Shown here: piece after piece, positions 43,992-52,370 of the stretch | Position numbering within the stretch: position 1 is the first letter of the stretch | How the letters are laid out: every line of letters starts with the position of its first letter | Assembly: GCA_041906465.1 (NCBI GenBank) | Contig: JAYRJE010000002.1 | Span: forward strand, 434,001-498,000 | Length of the DNA stretch: 64,000 nucleotides | Direction of reading: 5' to 3' | DNA from: Didemnitutus sp041906465 | Lineage (GTDB): Bacteria; Verrucomicrobiota; Verrucomicrobiia; Opitutales; Opitutaceae | Translations under genes and position numbers: made by a program | The notes under the pieces: model-generated | What the model was told of the DNA's origin: nothing | Database searches by the model: none | Seen by the model: only the letters and a program-made list of their open reading frames with translations

Positions 43992-44861
43992 TCAGGCGCG
44001 GACCCAGCGGCGCAGGTCGCGTTCGACGGCTTCGTGGACTTCGGTCATGCGGATGCCGGTGGAGGCGAGCTTGGAGGAATCCATCACGCAGTTGGAGCGC
44101 GGGGTCTTGGCGGCCTTCGACATGAAATCGGCTTCGTCTTTGAAAAACTGGAAGTTCTTGTTCGAGACGCCGGTCTTCTGGATCAGTTCGACGACCTCGT
44201 GCGTGGTGATCCGGCCGGGATTGGTGACGTTGTAGGTGCCGAACGGGACGCGTTTTTCCCAGCAGGCGAAGGTGGCGGCGACGAACTCCTCGAGCTGCGA
44301 GATGGAGTTGGTGGCTTCGAGCAGCGTGGCGTAGCGCTGGAGCTTGGTGAGGTAGTTGCGGGGGTTGTCGACCTCGTTGAACGGGATGCGCAGGCGCCAG
44401 ACGTAGACGTTCGGCTTGTCGGCGAGGACTTCTTCGCCGAGCGCTTTCGTGCCGGAGTAGAACGAACAGTTGTTGGTGCGGAAGGAAAAGTTGGGGGTGT
44501 CGGTCTCGGTGAACCCGGCGCCGTCGGGGCGTGCGCCGGTGTAGATGCACCCGGACGATACGTGGCCCCACGGCACGCCGGCGTCGGCGCAGGCGAGGGC
44601 GATGGTGCCGGGGAGGACGGCGTTGCCCTCGAGGCACTCGGACTTGTGGAGTTCGCAGGCGTCGACGTTGGGTTTGCCGGTGTAGCCGGCGGCGTTGATC
44701 AGGAATTCCGGTTTCGCGTGGCGCAGCAGGTCGGTGAGCGTCGCGCGATCGGCGTAGTTGACGTCCGCGCGCCGCAGATTGCGGAACGGGATGCCCTTGC
44801 GCGTGAGCAAGGCCTGATAAGCATGGCCGACGTAGCCGGAACCTCCGAGCAGGTAAATCAT
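43992..44861 (-). CDS. RmlD-like NAD(P)-dependent sugar-nucleotide reductase/epimerase
   Basis: This 289-aa SDR starts IYLLGGSGYVGHAYQALL, then FLINAAGYTGKPNVDACE, a segment typical of the RmlD group (INAAAYTxVD). VSSGCIYTG gives the Ser, and FYSGTKALGEEVL gives the YxxxK pair. It could reduce dTDP-4-keto sugars made by RmlAB. It lacks the full RmlD length pattern, and RmlC is absent from the window, so the product is uncertain. It lies 39 bp upstream of rmlB on the same strand. Confidence 0.8.
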   Translation of the reverse strand: MIYLLGGSGYVGHAYQALLTRKGIPFRNLRRADVNYADRATLTDLLRHAKPEFLINAAGYTGKPNVDACELHKSECLEGNAVLPGTIALACADAGVPWGHVSSGCIYTGARPDGAGFTETDTPNFSFRTNNCSFYSGTKALGEEVLADKPNVYVWRLRIPFNEVDNPRNYLTKLQRYATLLEATNSISQLEEFVAATFACWEKRVPFGTYNVTNPGRITTHEVVELIQKTGVSNKNFQFFKDEADFMSKAAKTPRSNCVMDSSKLASTGIRMTEVHEAVERDLRRWVRA

Positions 44862-44924
44862 GGAGCGGCTACGAGACAGAGCGGCGTGGCGGGCGTCAAC
44901 ACGCGGTTTGGCGACCGAAAACGC

Positions 44925-45677
44925 TCACTTTCGGCGGTAGTCGCCGCGGCTGAAATACTTCTCGAGCCACACGTAAGCGCAGATGAAGAAATAGCGGCTG
45001 CCCATCTCCTTGATCTTGAGCTTGGCCTCGCCGTATTTGCGGTTGCGCCAGGAGATGGGCATCACGGTCCACCGGTAGCCGCGAACGATCGCTTTGAGCG
45101 GAATCTCGACGGTGAGGTTGAAGTGAGGCGCCAGGAACGGCCGGCAGCCTTCGATGACGTGGCGGCGGTAGGCTTTGAAGGCGTTGGTCGTGTCGTTGAG
45201 CGGGATGTTGAAGCCGATGCGAACGAAGAAATTGGCGAGACGGTTCACGAAGAGCTTCACGCGGGGGTAGTCGATGACTTCGCCGCCCTTGACGAAGCGG
45301 GAGCCGAAGACGCATTCCCAACCGTCATTGAGCAGACGCCAGTATTTCACGGCATCTTCGGGCGAGTCGGAGGCGTCGGCCATCATGATCGCGCACGCGT
45401 CGCCTTTCATGTGATTGAGGCCATAGACGACGGCACGGCCAAAGCCGTGCGGGCCGGGATTCTGCACCGGCGCGAGCGTCGGGATTTTCTGTTTCAGCTC
45501 CTGGAGCACGGCCCACGTGCGGTCGCGGCTGCCGTCATCGACGACGACGATCTCGTGTGGCACGCCTTCGCGGGTGAAGGTCTCGTAGATGTCCGTGAGC
45601 GTGGGCGGCAGCGAGTCCTGCTCGTCGCGGGCGGGAATGATGATCGAATACAGTTGGAGCGGAGCGGTGGCGGGCAT
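44925..45677 (-). CDS. GT2-family polyprenyl-phosphate-type glycosyltransferase
   Basis: This 250-aa GT-A enzyme has YSIIIPARDEQDSLPPTL, IVVVDDGSRDRTW, and CAIMMADASDSPEDAVKYW in place of the usual DADLQ motif (here ADASD). GSRFVKGGEVIDYPRVKLFVNRLANFFVR then matches dolichol-phosphate mannosyltransferases. No clear C-terminal membrane pair is present, only one amphipathic stretch (YFFICAYVWLEKYF). It probably loads a sugar onto a lipid phosphate carrier for GT-C enzymes nearby. It is the start of the minus-strand run that continues into the dTDP-sugar genes. Confidence 0.85.
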   Translation of the reverse strand: MPATAPLQLYSIIIPARDEQDSLPPTLTDIYETFTREGVPHEIVVVDDGSRDRTWAVLQELKQKIPTLAPVQNPGPHGFGRAVVYGLNHMKGDACAIMMADASDSPEDAVKYWRLLNDGWECVFGSRFVKGGEVIDYPRVKLFVNRLANFFVRIGFNIPLNDTTNAFKAYRRHVIEGCRPFLAPHFNLTVEIPLKAIVRGYRWTVMPISWRNRKYGEAKLKIKEMGSRYFFICAYVWLEKYFSRGDYRRK

Positions 45678-45747
45678 GCGGGCGGGCGCAACTCACCTGA
45701 AATCGCGGAGAGGGCGCAAGTTCGCTTTTTGCCGGCCGCGTGCTCGT

Positions 45748-48300
45748 TCAACCGAGGCGCAGGCTATCGATGAAGGTCCAGTCCCAGGCGTTGCTGCCGT
45801 TGGGGTCGATGGTGAGCTCCAGCACGGTGCCGGCCGGGAGTTCAGGCAGGTCGAGCGTCGTCTTGAGCGTCGTGCGATCGGCGGGGCGGCTCACCGGATC
45901 GACGAGGCGTTCGAAGAGGATCGAGGGGGCTTGGTCGGGGCGGTGCGCGCGGAGGCGGAAAATGGCGCCGTTGGTGTGGCCGCCGCCGGTATAGGCGCCG
46001 CGGCGGAAGCCGAAGGTGAACTCGAGCGTCCGTTCGTGTCCGGCCAGCTTGAATCGCAACTGGGCGGGGGCATGCAACAGGAGTTCAGGGTCACGGGGTG
46101 GTCCGCGCAGGAGCGCGAGCGGCGCATCCACGGAATCGGGCGGTCGGTTGAACGCGGGGAACTGTCGCGGCAGGAAGCCTCCGTAATGCAGCAAGCCAAC
46201 GCGCGCGACGTAGAACCAGTCCCACGCGTCATCGTTGCCGGGGCCCGGGGTGGTTTCGATCTGCAGCTTGTGACCTTGCAGATCGCCGGGCGGCAGCAGG
46301 ACGCGCAGTTGCCGCGCGCCGGAGGAGTTGGGCTCGCGGGCAGGGTTGTAAAGAAAGCGGCTGAGCTGCCGCTTCGCTCCGTCCGGGGCCGTCAGCATGA
46401 CGATCAACTCGGTGCCGTTGCCTTCCGTGCGCGTGGCGGCCTCCGGAAGATACCCGTAGAACAGACGCAGCTCTCGCTCGGTGCCGCTCAGCGTCCAGGT
46501 CGCCTGGGCGGGAGGCCGCATGATCATCGCGAAACGGCCATCGACCACGGTTTTCGGCAGGGAGAAGCGATTGAGGTCCTGGTTCTCCGGTCCGTCGAGA
46601 TACATTGACGGCGCACCGGTGCGCGAGGCGTTCCACAACTCGCGTTGCGAAATCTCGTGGCGGGCGAGAACGTCGCGACGCACATAGACCCGGGAGTAGC
46701 GCAGGTCGGCCACCTGACAGTAGTCACGAGCGACGATGCGGGCCAACTCGGGGAACGACTCATGACCGTGAATCGCGCGATTGCTGAAGAAGAAGGTCGA
46801 TTCGCCCACGGCGTCCACGAACACCGCCGGCCGGCGGGTGGCGAAATCGCTCAGGTATCGGGCGCGAAAATACTCCCGCTGCGGATGCGCCACGAGTTCC
46901 CAGTAGGTCAAAGCACTGCGGGTGCCCTGGCGGGCGGCGGCTTCGACATACACGCGCGAGTGCCAACCCCACACTGACAGCGTTGGTTCGTGTCGTGTGA
47001 CCGTGCGCACGAGCGCGCTGAGTTCCGAGACCGGAAAGCGCGCGTTGTTTGCCAGCCGGCCCCAGAGGGGAGGCAACGGTTGCAGCACATGGAGGAAAAA
47101 TACGGCCGCGAGCGCCAAAACGACTCCGAGCTCCGACCGCCGCCAAAAATCGCCGACGGCGGTGGCGGCCGCACCGAGGGCGGCGCCGTGCAGCAGGCCG
47201 ATCGCGGGCAGAAGCAACAGCGTGTAGTGCAGAAAGTCGCGGCCCGGCGCCAAGACGCACACGATCGCAGTGGCCAGCAGTATCCCGGCCCAGATTCCCA
47301 GCCCGGCGGCGCCGCTGCGGCGTTCGCGCCGGAACCCGGCGACGGCCGCGACGAGCGCGGCGATCAGCACGGTGAGGTAGCCGAGGATGGGGAAATCGCC
47401 GCGCAGGTAGCGGCTGGTGGCAGACAGCGCGCGCAAGGTCCCCGGCTCGGCGTAGATGAAATTCTGGACGACGTAACTGCGGTAAAAATCCCCACCGATG
47501 CCGGTGCTGCACGCCACGACGAGAACCACCCCGGCCGGAATCAGCGTGCTGCCGACCAGGAGGAGGCTGCGCGGCCAGCGGCCGGTGCTCGACTCGGCGC
47601 GGAGCACGCGCCACAGCGCGATGAGCACGATCACGGCGCCGAGAGGAGCCGATTGCAGCTTGGCCCACGGGGTCAGACCCGCCAGCACGCCGCCGCAAAA
47701 AAGCGCCCGCCGACTCGGTGCGCCGGGCCGCCACAGCGCGAGTGCCGCCCCGCTGAGCAGGACCAGCGGGACCACTTCGGAGGAGAAATGGTTGAAATCG
47801 ACGTCGGTGACCGCGGCAAAGAAAAGCCCGGCCGGCAGGAGACCGAGACTGGCCGCCCGCCGGTGCGAATGCGCGAGGATCAGCCGGTAGCACAGCGTGA
47901 ACGTCAGCCCCAGCGCGAGTAGCGCCATCACTCGCGCCGCGAAGTAGTCGAGCGGCAGCCCGAGCCACAGGATGGGTAGCAACGCGAACGAGGTCAGAGG
48001 CCCGGCCGTCATGCCGTCCACCGAGCGCCAGAAAATCGGATCGTGCTGCAGCGTCAGCGCGCCCGCGATGAACTGGCTCTCGTCCGGATTCAGCTCGTCA
48101 TGCGTGACGAGCTGCGGCCAGCGCAACGCGGCCAGCGTGAGCAGCAGGAGGAGGGGAAAGAGCCAGCGCGTGCGCCAGGACGGCGGCTCCGGTGCGGCCG
48201 GCGCGCGAAAGGCGTGCCACAATAAGAGCGCCACCGGCACCAGGGCGGTGCCGAAGTAGGCCTCGGGGTGGTGATCGAGCCAGCTCCAGAACGAAATCAT
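45748..48300 (-). CDS. large GT-C-like membrane protein with C-terminal sugar-binding-like modules
   Basis: This 850-aa protein has about 11 membrane helices in residues 15-420. The first big loop has HDELNPDESQFIAGALTLQHDPIFWRSVDG, with acidic residues typical of GT-C enzymes. The second half is soluble. It contains two similar segments, one around LQIETTPGPGNDDAWDWFYV and one at the end, LTIDPNGSNAWDWTFIDSLRLG. They look like repeated beta-sandwich modules. The gene is a clear paralogue of the one at 49594, with DESQ, DPxFWRSVDG and LPLD blocks conserved. A membrane glycosyltransferase role using lipid-linked sugar is inferred. Confidence 0.75.
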   Translation of the reverse strand: MISFWSWLDHHPEAYFGTALVPVALLLWHAFRAPAAPEPPSWRTRWLFPLLLLLTLAALRWPQLVTHDELNPDESQFIAGALTLQHDPIFWRSVDGMTAGPLTSFALLPILWLGLPLDYFAARVMALLALGLTFTLCYRLILAHSHRRAASLGLLPAGLFFAAVTDVDFNHFSSEVVPLVLLSGAALALWRPGAPSRRALFCGGVLAGLTPWAKLQSAPLGAVIVLIALWRVLRAESSTGRWPRSLLLVGSTLIPAGVVLVVACSTGIGGDFYRSYVVQNFIYAEPGTLRALSATSRYLRGDFPILGYLTVLIAALVAAVAGFRRERRSGAAGLGIWAGILLATAIVCVLAPGRDFLHYTLLLLPAIGLLHGAALGAAATAVGDFWRRSELGVVLALAAVFFLHVLQPLPPLWGRLANNARFPVSELSALVRTVTRHEPTLSVWGWHSRVYVEAAARQGTRSALTYWELVAHPQREYFRARYLSDFATRRPAVFVDAVGESTFFFSNRAIHGHESFPELARIVARDYCQVADLRYSRVYVRRDVLARHEISQRELWNASRTGAPSMYLDGPENQDLNRFSLPKTVVDGRFAMIMRPPAQATWTLSGTERELRLFYGYLPEAATRTEGNGTELIVMLTAPDGAKRQLSRFLYNPAREPNSSGARQLRVLLPPGDLQGHKLQIETTPGPGNDDAWDWFYVARVGLLHYGGFLPRQFPAFNRPPDSVDAPLALLRGPPRDPELLLHAPAQLRFKLAGHERTLEFTFGFRRGAYTGGGHTNGAIFRLRAHRPDQAPSILFERLVDPVSRPADRTTLKTTLDLPELPAGTVLELTIDPNGSNAWDWTFIDSLRLG

Positions 48301-48409
48301 GGCTCAAGGCAGACGCGGGTCTGCCACCGCGGAAGGTGGGAGAGGGGAGGCAACAAAGGGAGTCTATCGTTCTTTCGGCGCGCGCTTCACGGCCCTGAAG
48401 CGCGAACCG

Positions 48410-49483
48410 TCAGAAGGGCGCCGACAGGTCCAGCCAGCCGGCGTTGGTTTCGGCGTGGCGGGCGATTTCCTCCAGGATTTGGGGTGTCGTCGTGGCCGGG
48501 CGCCAGCCCCAGATCCGCTCGGCCTTCATGGAGTCGAGCACGATCCAAGCGATATCGAACGGGCGGGGAGCTCCGTCCTGCACGACGGTGTGCGGACCGA
48601 AACGGGCGCCGCACCAGTCGCTCAACTGTTTCAAAGACATGGCCGAGGCCGCGCCGCCGGAGACATTGATCAGCCGCTCGCTCGCGGCGATCTTGCCGGC
48701 GGAGACCTGCTTTTCGATCAGGGGGACGAGATCGCGGGGATGCAGGCAGTCGCGCACTTGATGGCCCTGTCCGCCGAAGCCGAGATACTTCAGCGGGCGC
48801 TGCCGTTTCCAGCTGTGGATCCAATACGCGAAGATGCCTTGGTCGGCACGACCGAACTGGCCGGCGCCGGCCAGCACGCCGCAGCGATTGATGAACACGG
48901 GGAAGCCGAACGTTTCGCCGTATTCGAGCGCCATCGCCTCGGAAGCCAGCTTGGTGGCACCGTAGAGGGAGATCGGCGCGCCGGTGGAATAGGTTTCGTC
49001 CAACCCGGCGGGCGTCAGGCCGCGTGGCAGCGTTTGCGTGGCGTCCGGCACGAATGCTCCATCGCGGACCGCGACCGGCAGGGTCGCGAGCGGCTCGATG
49101 GCGTAGACGCGGCTGGTGCTGAGGAGGACAAAACCGGCTTTGCGGGCCTTGCAGTATTCGAGCAGGTTGATCGTGCCGCCGAGATTATGCTCCACGAGCT
49201 GACGGCTGCTGGTTTTGCCATCGACTCCCGCCAGCACGCTCGGGTTGGCGGCGGCATCGATGACGAAATCCGCATCCGGAAGCGCGTCGACGTCGCTGGG
49301 GGCGCGGAGGTCGGCGTGATAAAGTTTGACGCCCAGCGCCTTGAGCTCGGCCCGGTTCGTTTCGCTGCCGGGGCGGATAAAATTGTCAAAACCGGCGACG
49401 CTGTGTCCGCGATCGGAGTGGAGCAGAGTCTTGGCGATCGTGCTGCCGACGAAGCCGCAAACCCCGGAAATCAGAAAACGCAT
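48410..49483 (-). CDS. NAD-dependent epimerase, CDP-paratose 2-epimerase-like
   Basis: This 357-aa extended SDR starts FLISGVCGFVGSTIAKTLL, continues VIDAAANPSVLAG, LLSTSRVYAIEPL, and LYGATKLASEAMALEYGETFGFPVFINRCGVLAGAGQFG. The YxxxK pair is present. A long loop with GGQGHQVRDCLHPRDLVPLI follows. The pattern matches tyvelose/CDP-paratose 2-epimerases that act on CDP-3,6-dideoxyhexoses. The genes that make CDP-paratose (ddhA-D, prt) are not seen in the window, so the true substrate may be another nucleotide sugar. It lies between two paralogous large membrane proteins. Confidence 0.8.
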   Translation of the reverse strand: MRFLISGVCGFVGSTIAKTLLHSDRGHSVAGFDNFIRPGSETNRAELKALGVKLYHADLRAPSDVDALPDADFVIDAAANPSVLAGVDGKTSSRQLVEHNLGGTINLLEYCKARKAGFVLLSTSRVYAIEPLATLPVAVRDGAFVPDATQTLPRGLTPAGLDETYSTGAPISLYGATKLASEAMALEYGETFGFPVFINRCGVLAGAGQFGRADQGIFAYWIHSWKRQRPLKYLGFGGQGHQVRDCLHPRDLVPLIEKQVSAGKIAASERLINVSGGAASAMSLKQLSDWCGARFGPHTVVQDGAPRPFDIAWIVLDSMKAERIWGWRPATTTPQILEEIARHAETNAGWLDLSAPF

Positions 49484-49593
49484 GATCGCGAGCTAAACAC
49501 CCGGCATTTTCGAGGGGAAGCGGAAACCGGCGTTTTCCCCCTCGACTGCCCGGCGGCGCGGCGCAGGTCTCACCCGCCGCGCCGTCGGGACAA

Positions 49594-52116
49594 TCACTGA
49601 ATTGCCACGGCGGCGAACTCCACCATCGATGCGGCCGTGCTGGCGTGCAGAGTGACGCAGAGGCGGTCTCCAGTCTGATTGACCGGCAGCGGCAAATTGA
49701 TCTGCGCGACTCCATCGCGTTGCGGCAGGCCGGCCAGATCGCTCCGGGCGAGGACAGCGCGCGCGCCGCTCGCGCGGACGCGCTCGACGACCAACTCGAC
49801 CTCGCGCGGGTTCATCGGCTTTAGTGCGATCGTCAAATGTTGGTCGGACGGCGTGAGGCTGAACTCGAGCTTGGCGGGTGCCGTTGCGCGCAGGAGGGCC
49901 GGAGCGTCGGTCCCGATGAGTTCCGCCGTGTCGAATTCCGCCGCCGTGGGCAGGCGGTTGAAATGGGGGAACTGCTCCGCGACATACAGCGAACGGCGCA
50001 CGGGACGGAGATTCTCGATGCACAGCCAATCCCAGGCGTTGTTCAAGGTCGGGCCGGGGAGTGCGCGGATTTGCACGTGAGTGCCGTAGGCGAACGGCGG
50101 CAGCACGATGCGGCGTTCGAGGCGTTCGCCGGCTTTGAATTCCAGTCGCTCCTGCAGAATGCGGCGCTCCCCGCGCGGGTCGACCAGCTCGATCGCGATG
50201 TCCGCGCCGTCCGAATGCCCCTCCGCCAAGGCGCGGGGATGAAAACGCACGGCGAGGTCCAGCGCGCGCGTCGACGGGTCGAGGATGCAGTAGGCTCGCG
50301 CCGGAGTCGGCAAAACCACGACCCGGCGGCCTTCGAGCGTCTCGAAATGCGCTCCATCCACGAAGGTCATTTGGTGAGGCACTCCGGGAGGCGTCTCGAT
50401 CTGACGTGCGCGTGCGGCCACCTTCGACGCTTCGGCCGGCGTGAGCGGTTGATCGGCCCAGCGGTCGTTGCGGATATACACGCGCGAAAAGCCGAGATCG
50501 ATCAACGCGGTGTAATGGCGCCGGATCTCCTCGGCCAGCTCGGGAAAGTTCTCATGCCCGTGCTTGTCGCGATCGGTGTAGAAGAAGGCGCCCTCACCGA
50601 CCGCATCCACGAAGAACGGCGGAAGTGCGGCGCGGAAGTCGGCGAGAAAAACCTGGCGAATCGGGTCGTGTCCGGGTTGCTCGCCGGTCGCCCAAAACGT
50701 GTGCGTGTCACGGGTCGCCTGAGGCATGCCGGCCTCGATGTAGGTGCGGGCCGACCAGCCCCAAATCGCGAGTGTGTCGCCCGGACGGCGCAGCGTCCGG
50801 AGGATGGCGCCGTCGCCGTGCGCCGGCCGCTGCCACTGGTCGAGCAGGCCGCCGATCAGGAACGGCACGCCATGTTGCGCCCGCCACGCGAGCGGTGCCG
50901 CGAAACCGGCCACGACAAACACCGCCACCAGCATTTGTCGCGCGCGCGCGCGGGCGCCCCGCCAGCACTCAGCCAGCGCCACCGCCGCCACCAGCGCCAA
51001 CGGCGTCACGGCGAGCAGCAGGTAATGGAGAAACTCGCGGCGCGGCACCGCGATCGCGAACGTCGCCGCGCCCAGCCACACCCATGCGACCCAGAACAAC
51101 TCGCCTGGCCGGCGTTTTTGCCGGCCGAGCGCGACGCTCGCACTCAAGGCCAGCACGACCGCGAGCAGGAGGAGCGCGGTGAATTGTCCGAATTCCGTCG
51201 CGCGTCGCAGCAGGCCGGGCAGTGAGGACGGCAGGTTGGCCGTCGCGTCGACATAGGCGGCGTTTTGCAGCACGTAGCGATGGAGCATCACCTCGAACAC
51301 TCCGGTCCACGCCGTCATGACCGCGAAGGTCAGCGACGCCGCCAGGCCGGCCAACGTGACGCTGAGCAGCGCCCTGATGCGCGCGGTCACCGCGGTGGCC
51401 GACGACCACGCGAGCCAGGCGATCCAGAGCAACAAGACGCCGGCGATCGGCACGCCTTGCAGCTTGGCCCAGGGAATGGCGCCCGCCGCCACCGCCGCCA
51501 AACGCAGGTTCCACAAACCGCCGGCGGCATCCGTCCGATAGCGCACGATCAGCCAGAGCGAAACCGGACCGAGCAGCAGCGTGACGTGCTCCGAAGAGTA
51601 GTGAAAAAAATCGGGATCGACCGTCGTCGCGAAGAACAAGGTCGGCGGCAGCACGCCGAGCCGGGCGACCGGTTCGTCCGTGATCCGCCGCAGAGCGCAA
51701 TAAAGGGCGAAGCCGCCGCCGCCCGCCATCGCCAGGCCGGCCAGCCTCCCGGTGAAGAAATCCAGCGGCAGTCCGAGCCACGCGATCGGCAGCAGCACGT
51801 AATAGTTCAGCGGTCCGGAGGTCGTGCCGTCGACCGAGCGCCAGAAGACGGGATCGCGGGCGAGCGCCATCGCGCCGCCGATCATCTGGCTTTCATCGGG
51901 ATTGAATTCCGAGGCCGCCAGCAGCCAGGGCCATCGCCACGCCAGCAGCGTCAGCGCGATCGCCAGCGCGCCGAACCACGGTGACCGCCCATACGGTGCG
52001 GTCGCACGAAAATGGGGCGCCAAGGCCCAGGCGAGCAGGAGCGCCATGGCCGGCCAAGCGAAGCCCCAGTAAATTCCCGGATGGGTATCGAGAGTGAAGA
52101 AGAGGGAGTGCAGCAT
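49594..52116 (-). CDS. large GT-C-like membrane protein, paralogue of the gene at 45748
   Basis: The ATG at 52116 (MLHSLFFTLDTHPGIYWGF) gives 840 aa. The open frame extends to 52689, but that part is unlike any protein and overlaps the receptor gene. About 11 helices come first, with the loop ASEFNPDESQMIGGAMALARDPVFWRSVDGTTSGPL nearly matching the gene at 45748. The C-terminal half is soluble and has IRALPGPTLNNAWDWLCIENLR and a following EQFPHFNRLP segment, also shared (RQFPAFNRPP). Gene duplication with the epimerase gene kept between the two copies is likely. The function is inferred as membrane glycosyltransferase. Confidence 0.75.
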   Translation of the reverse strand: MLHSLFFTLDTHPGIYWGFAWPAMALLLAWALAPHFRATAPYGRSPWFGALAIALTLLAWRWPWLLAASEFNPDESQMIGGAMALARDPVFWRSVDGTTSGPLNYYVLLPIAWLGLPLDFFTGRLAGLAMAGGGGFALYCALRRITDEPVARLGVLPPTLFFATTVDPDFFHYSSEHVTLLLGPVSLWLIVRYRTDAAGGLWNLRLAAVAAGAIPWAKLQGVPIAGVLLLWIAWLAWSSATAVTARIRALLSVTLAGLAASLTFAVMTAWTGVFEVMLHRYVLQNAAYVDATANLPSSLPGLLRRATEFGQFTALLLLAVVLALSASVALGRQKRRPGELFWVAWVWLGAATFAIAVPRREFLHYLLLAVTPLALVAAVALAECWRGARARARQMLVAVFVVAGFAAPLAWRAQHGVPFLIGGLLDQWQRPAHGDGAILRTLRRPGDTLAIWGWSARTYIEAGMPQATRDTHTFWATGEQPGHDPIRQVFLADFRAALPPFFVDAVGEGAFFYTDRDKHGHENFPELAEEIRRHYTALIDLGFSRVYIRNDRWADQPLTPAEASKVAARARQIETPPGVPHQMTFVDGAHFETLEGRRVVVLPTPARAYCILDPSTRALDLAVRFHPRALAEGHSDGADIAIELVDPRGERRILQERLEFKAGERLERRIVLPPFAYGTHVQIRALPGPTLNNAWDWLCIENLRPVRRSLYVAEQFPHFNRLPTAAEFDTAELIGTDAPALLRATAPAKLEFSLTPSDQHLTIALKPMNPREVELVVERVRASGARAVLARSDLAGLPQRDGVAQINLPLPVNQTGDRLCVTLHASTAASMVEFAAVAIQ

Positions 52117-52196
52117 TCCATTGGCCCAGCGCAGAGAACTACGCGGGCGATGAATCCACGCGCCAGAGAAAAATTGCGGCGATCTATCGGAGAAAT

Positions 52197-52257
52197 CCCG
52201 GCTCCTGCACCGGCGTTTCCGGCCTGGGCCAGCCGGAGCACCGATGCAGGAGCGGGA
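52197..52257. repeat. imperfect inverted repeat upstream of the large membrane protein gene
   Basis: GGCTCCTGCACCGG (from 52199) and CCGATGCAGGAGC (to 52253) pair over about 13 bp across a 27-bp middle that has its own GCCGG/CCGGC pairing. It lies in the 254-bp gap between the receptor gene and the GT-C gene. The rest of the gap has a second hairpin (52274-52295, 9-bp arms CGGGCCGGA, loop CGGA) but no gene. Confidence 0.55.
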
Positions 52258-52344
52258 CCCTACTGAACACTGCCGGGCCGGACGGATCCGGCCCGCATGT
52301 CCGCTACGACAACGTGGTGGCTTCGACCCGCTATTGCGCGGCGC

Positions 52345-52370
52345 AAAAAAATCGGGCGCGGCCGGGCCGC
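52345..52370 (-). terminator. possible terminator of the TonB receptor gene
   Basis: Directly after the receptor stop the minus strand reads a GC palindrome (GCGGCCCGGCCGC), five to six bases, then seven T. The stem is short, so the call is tentative. Confidence 0.4.
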
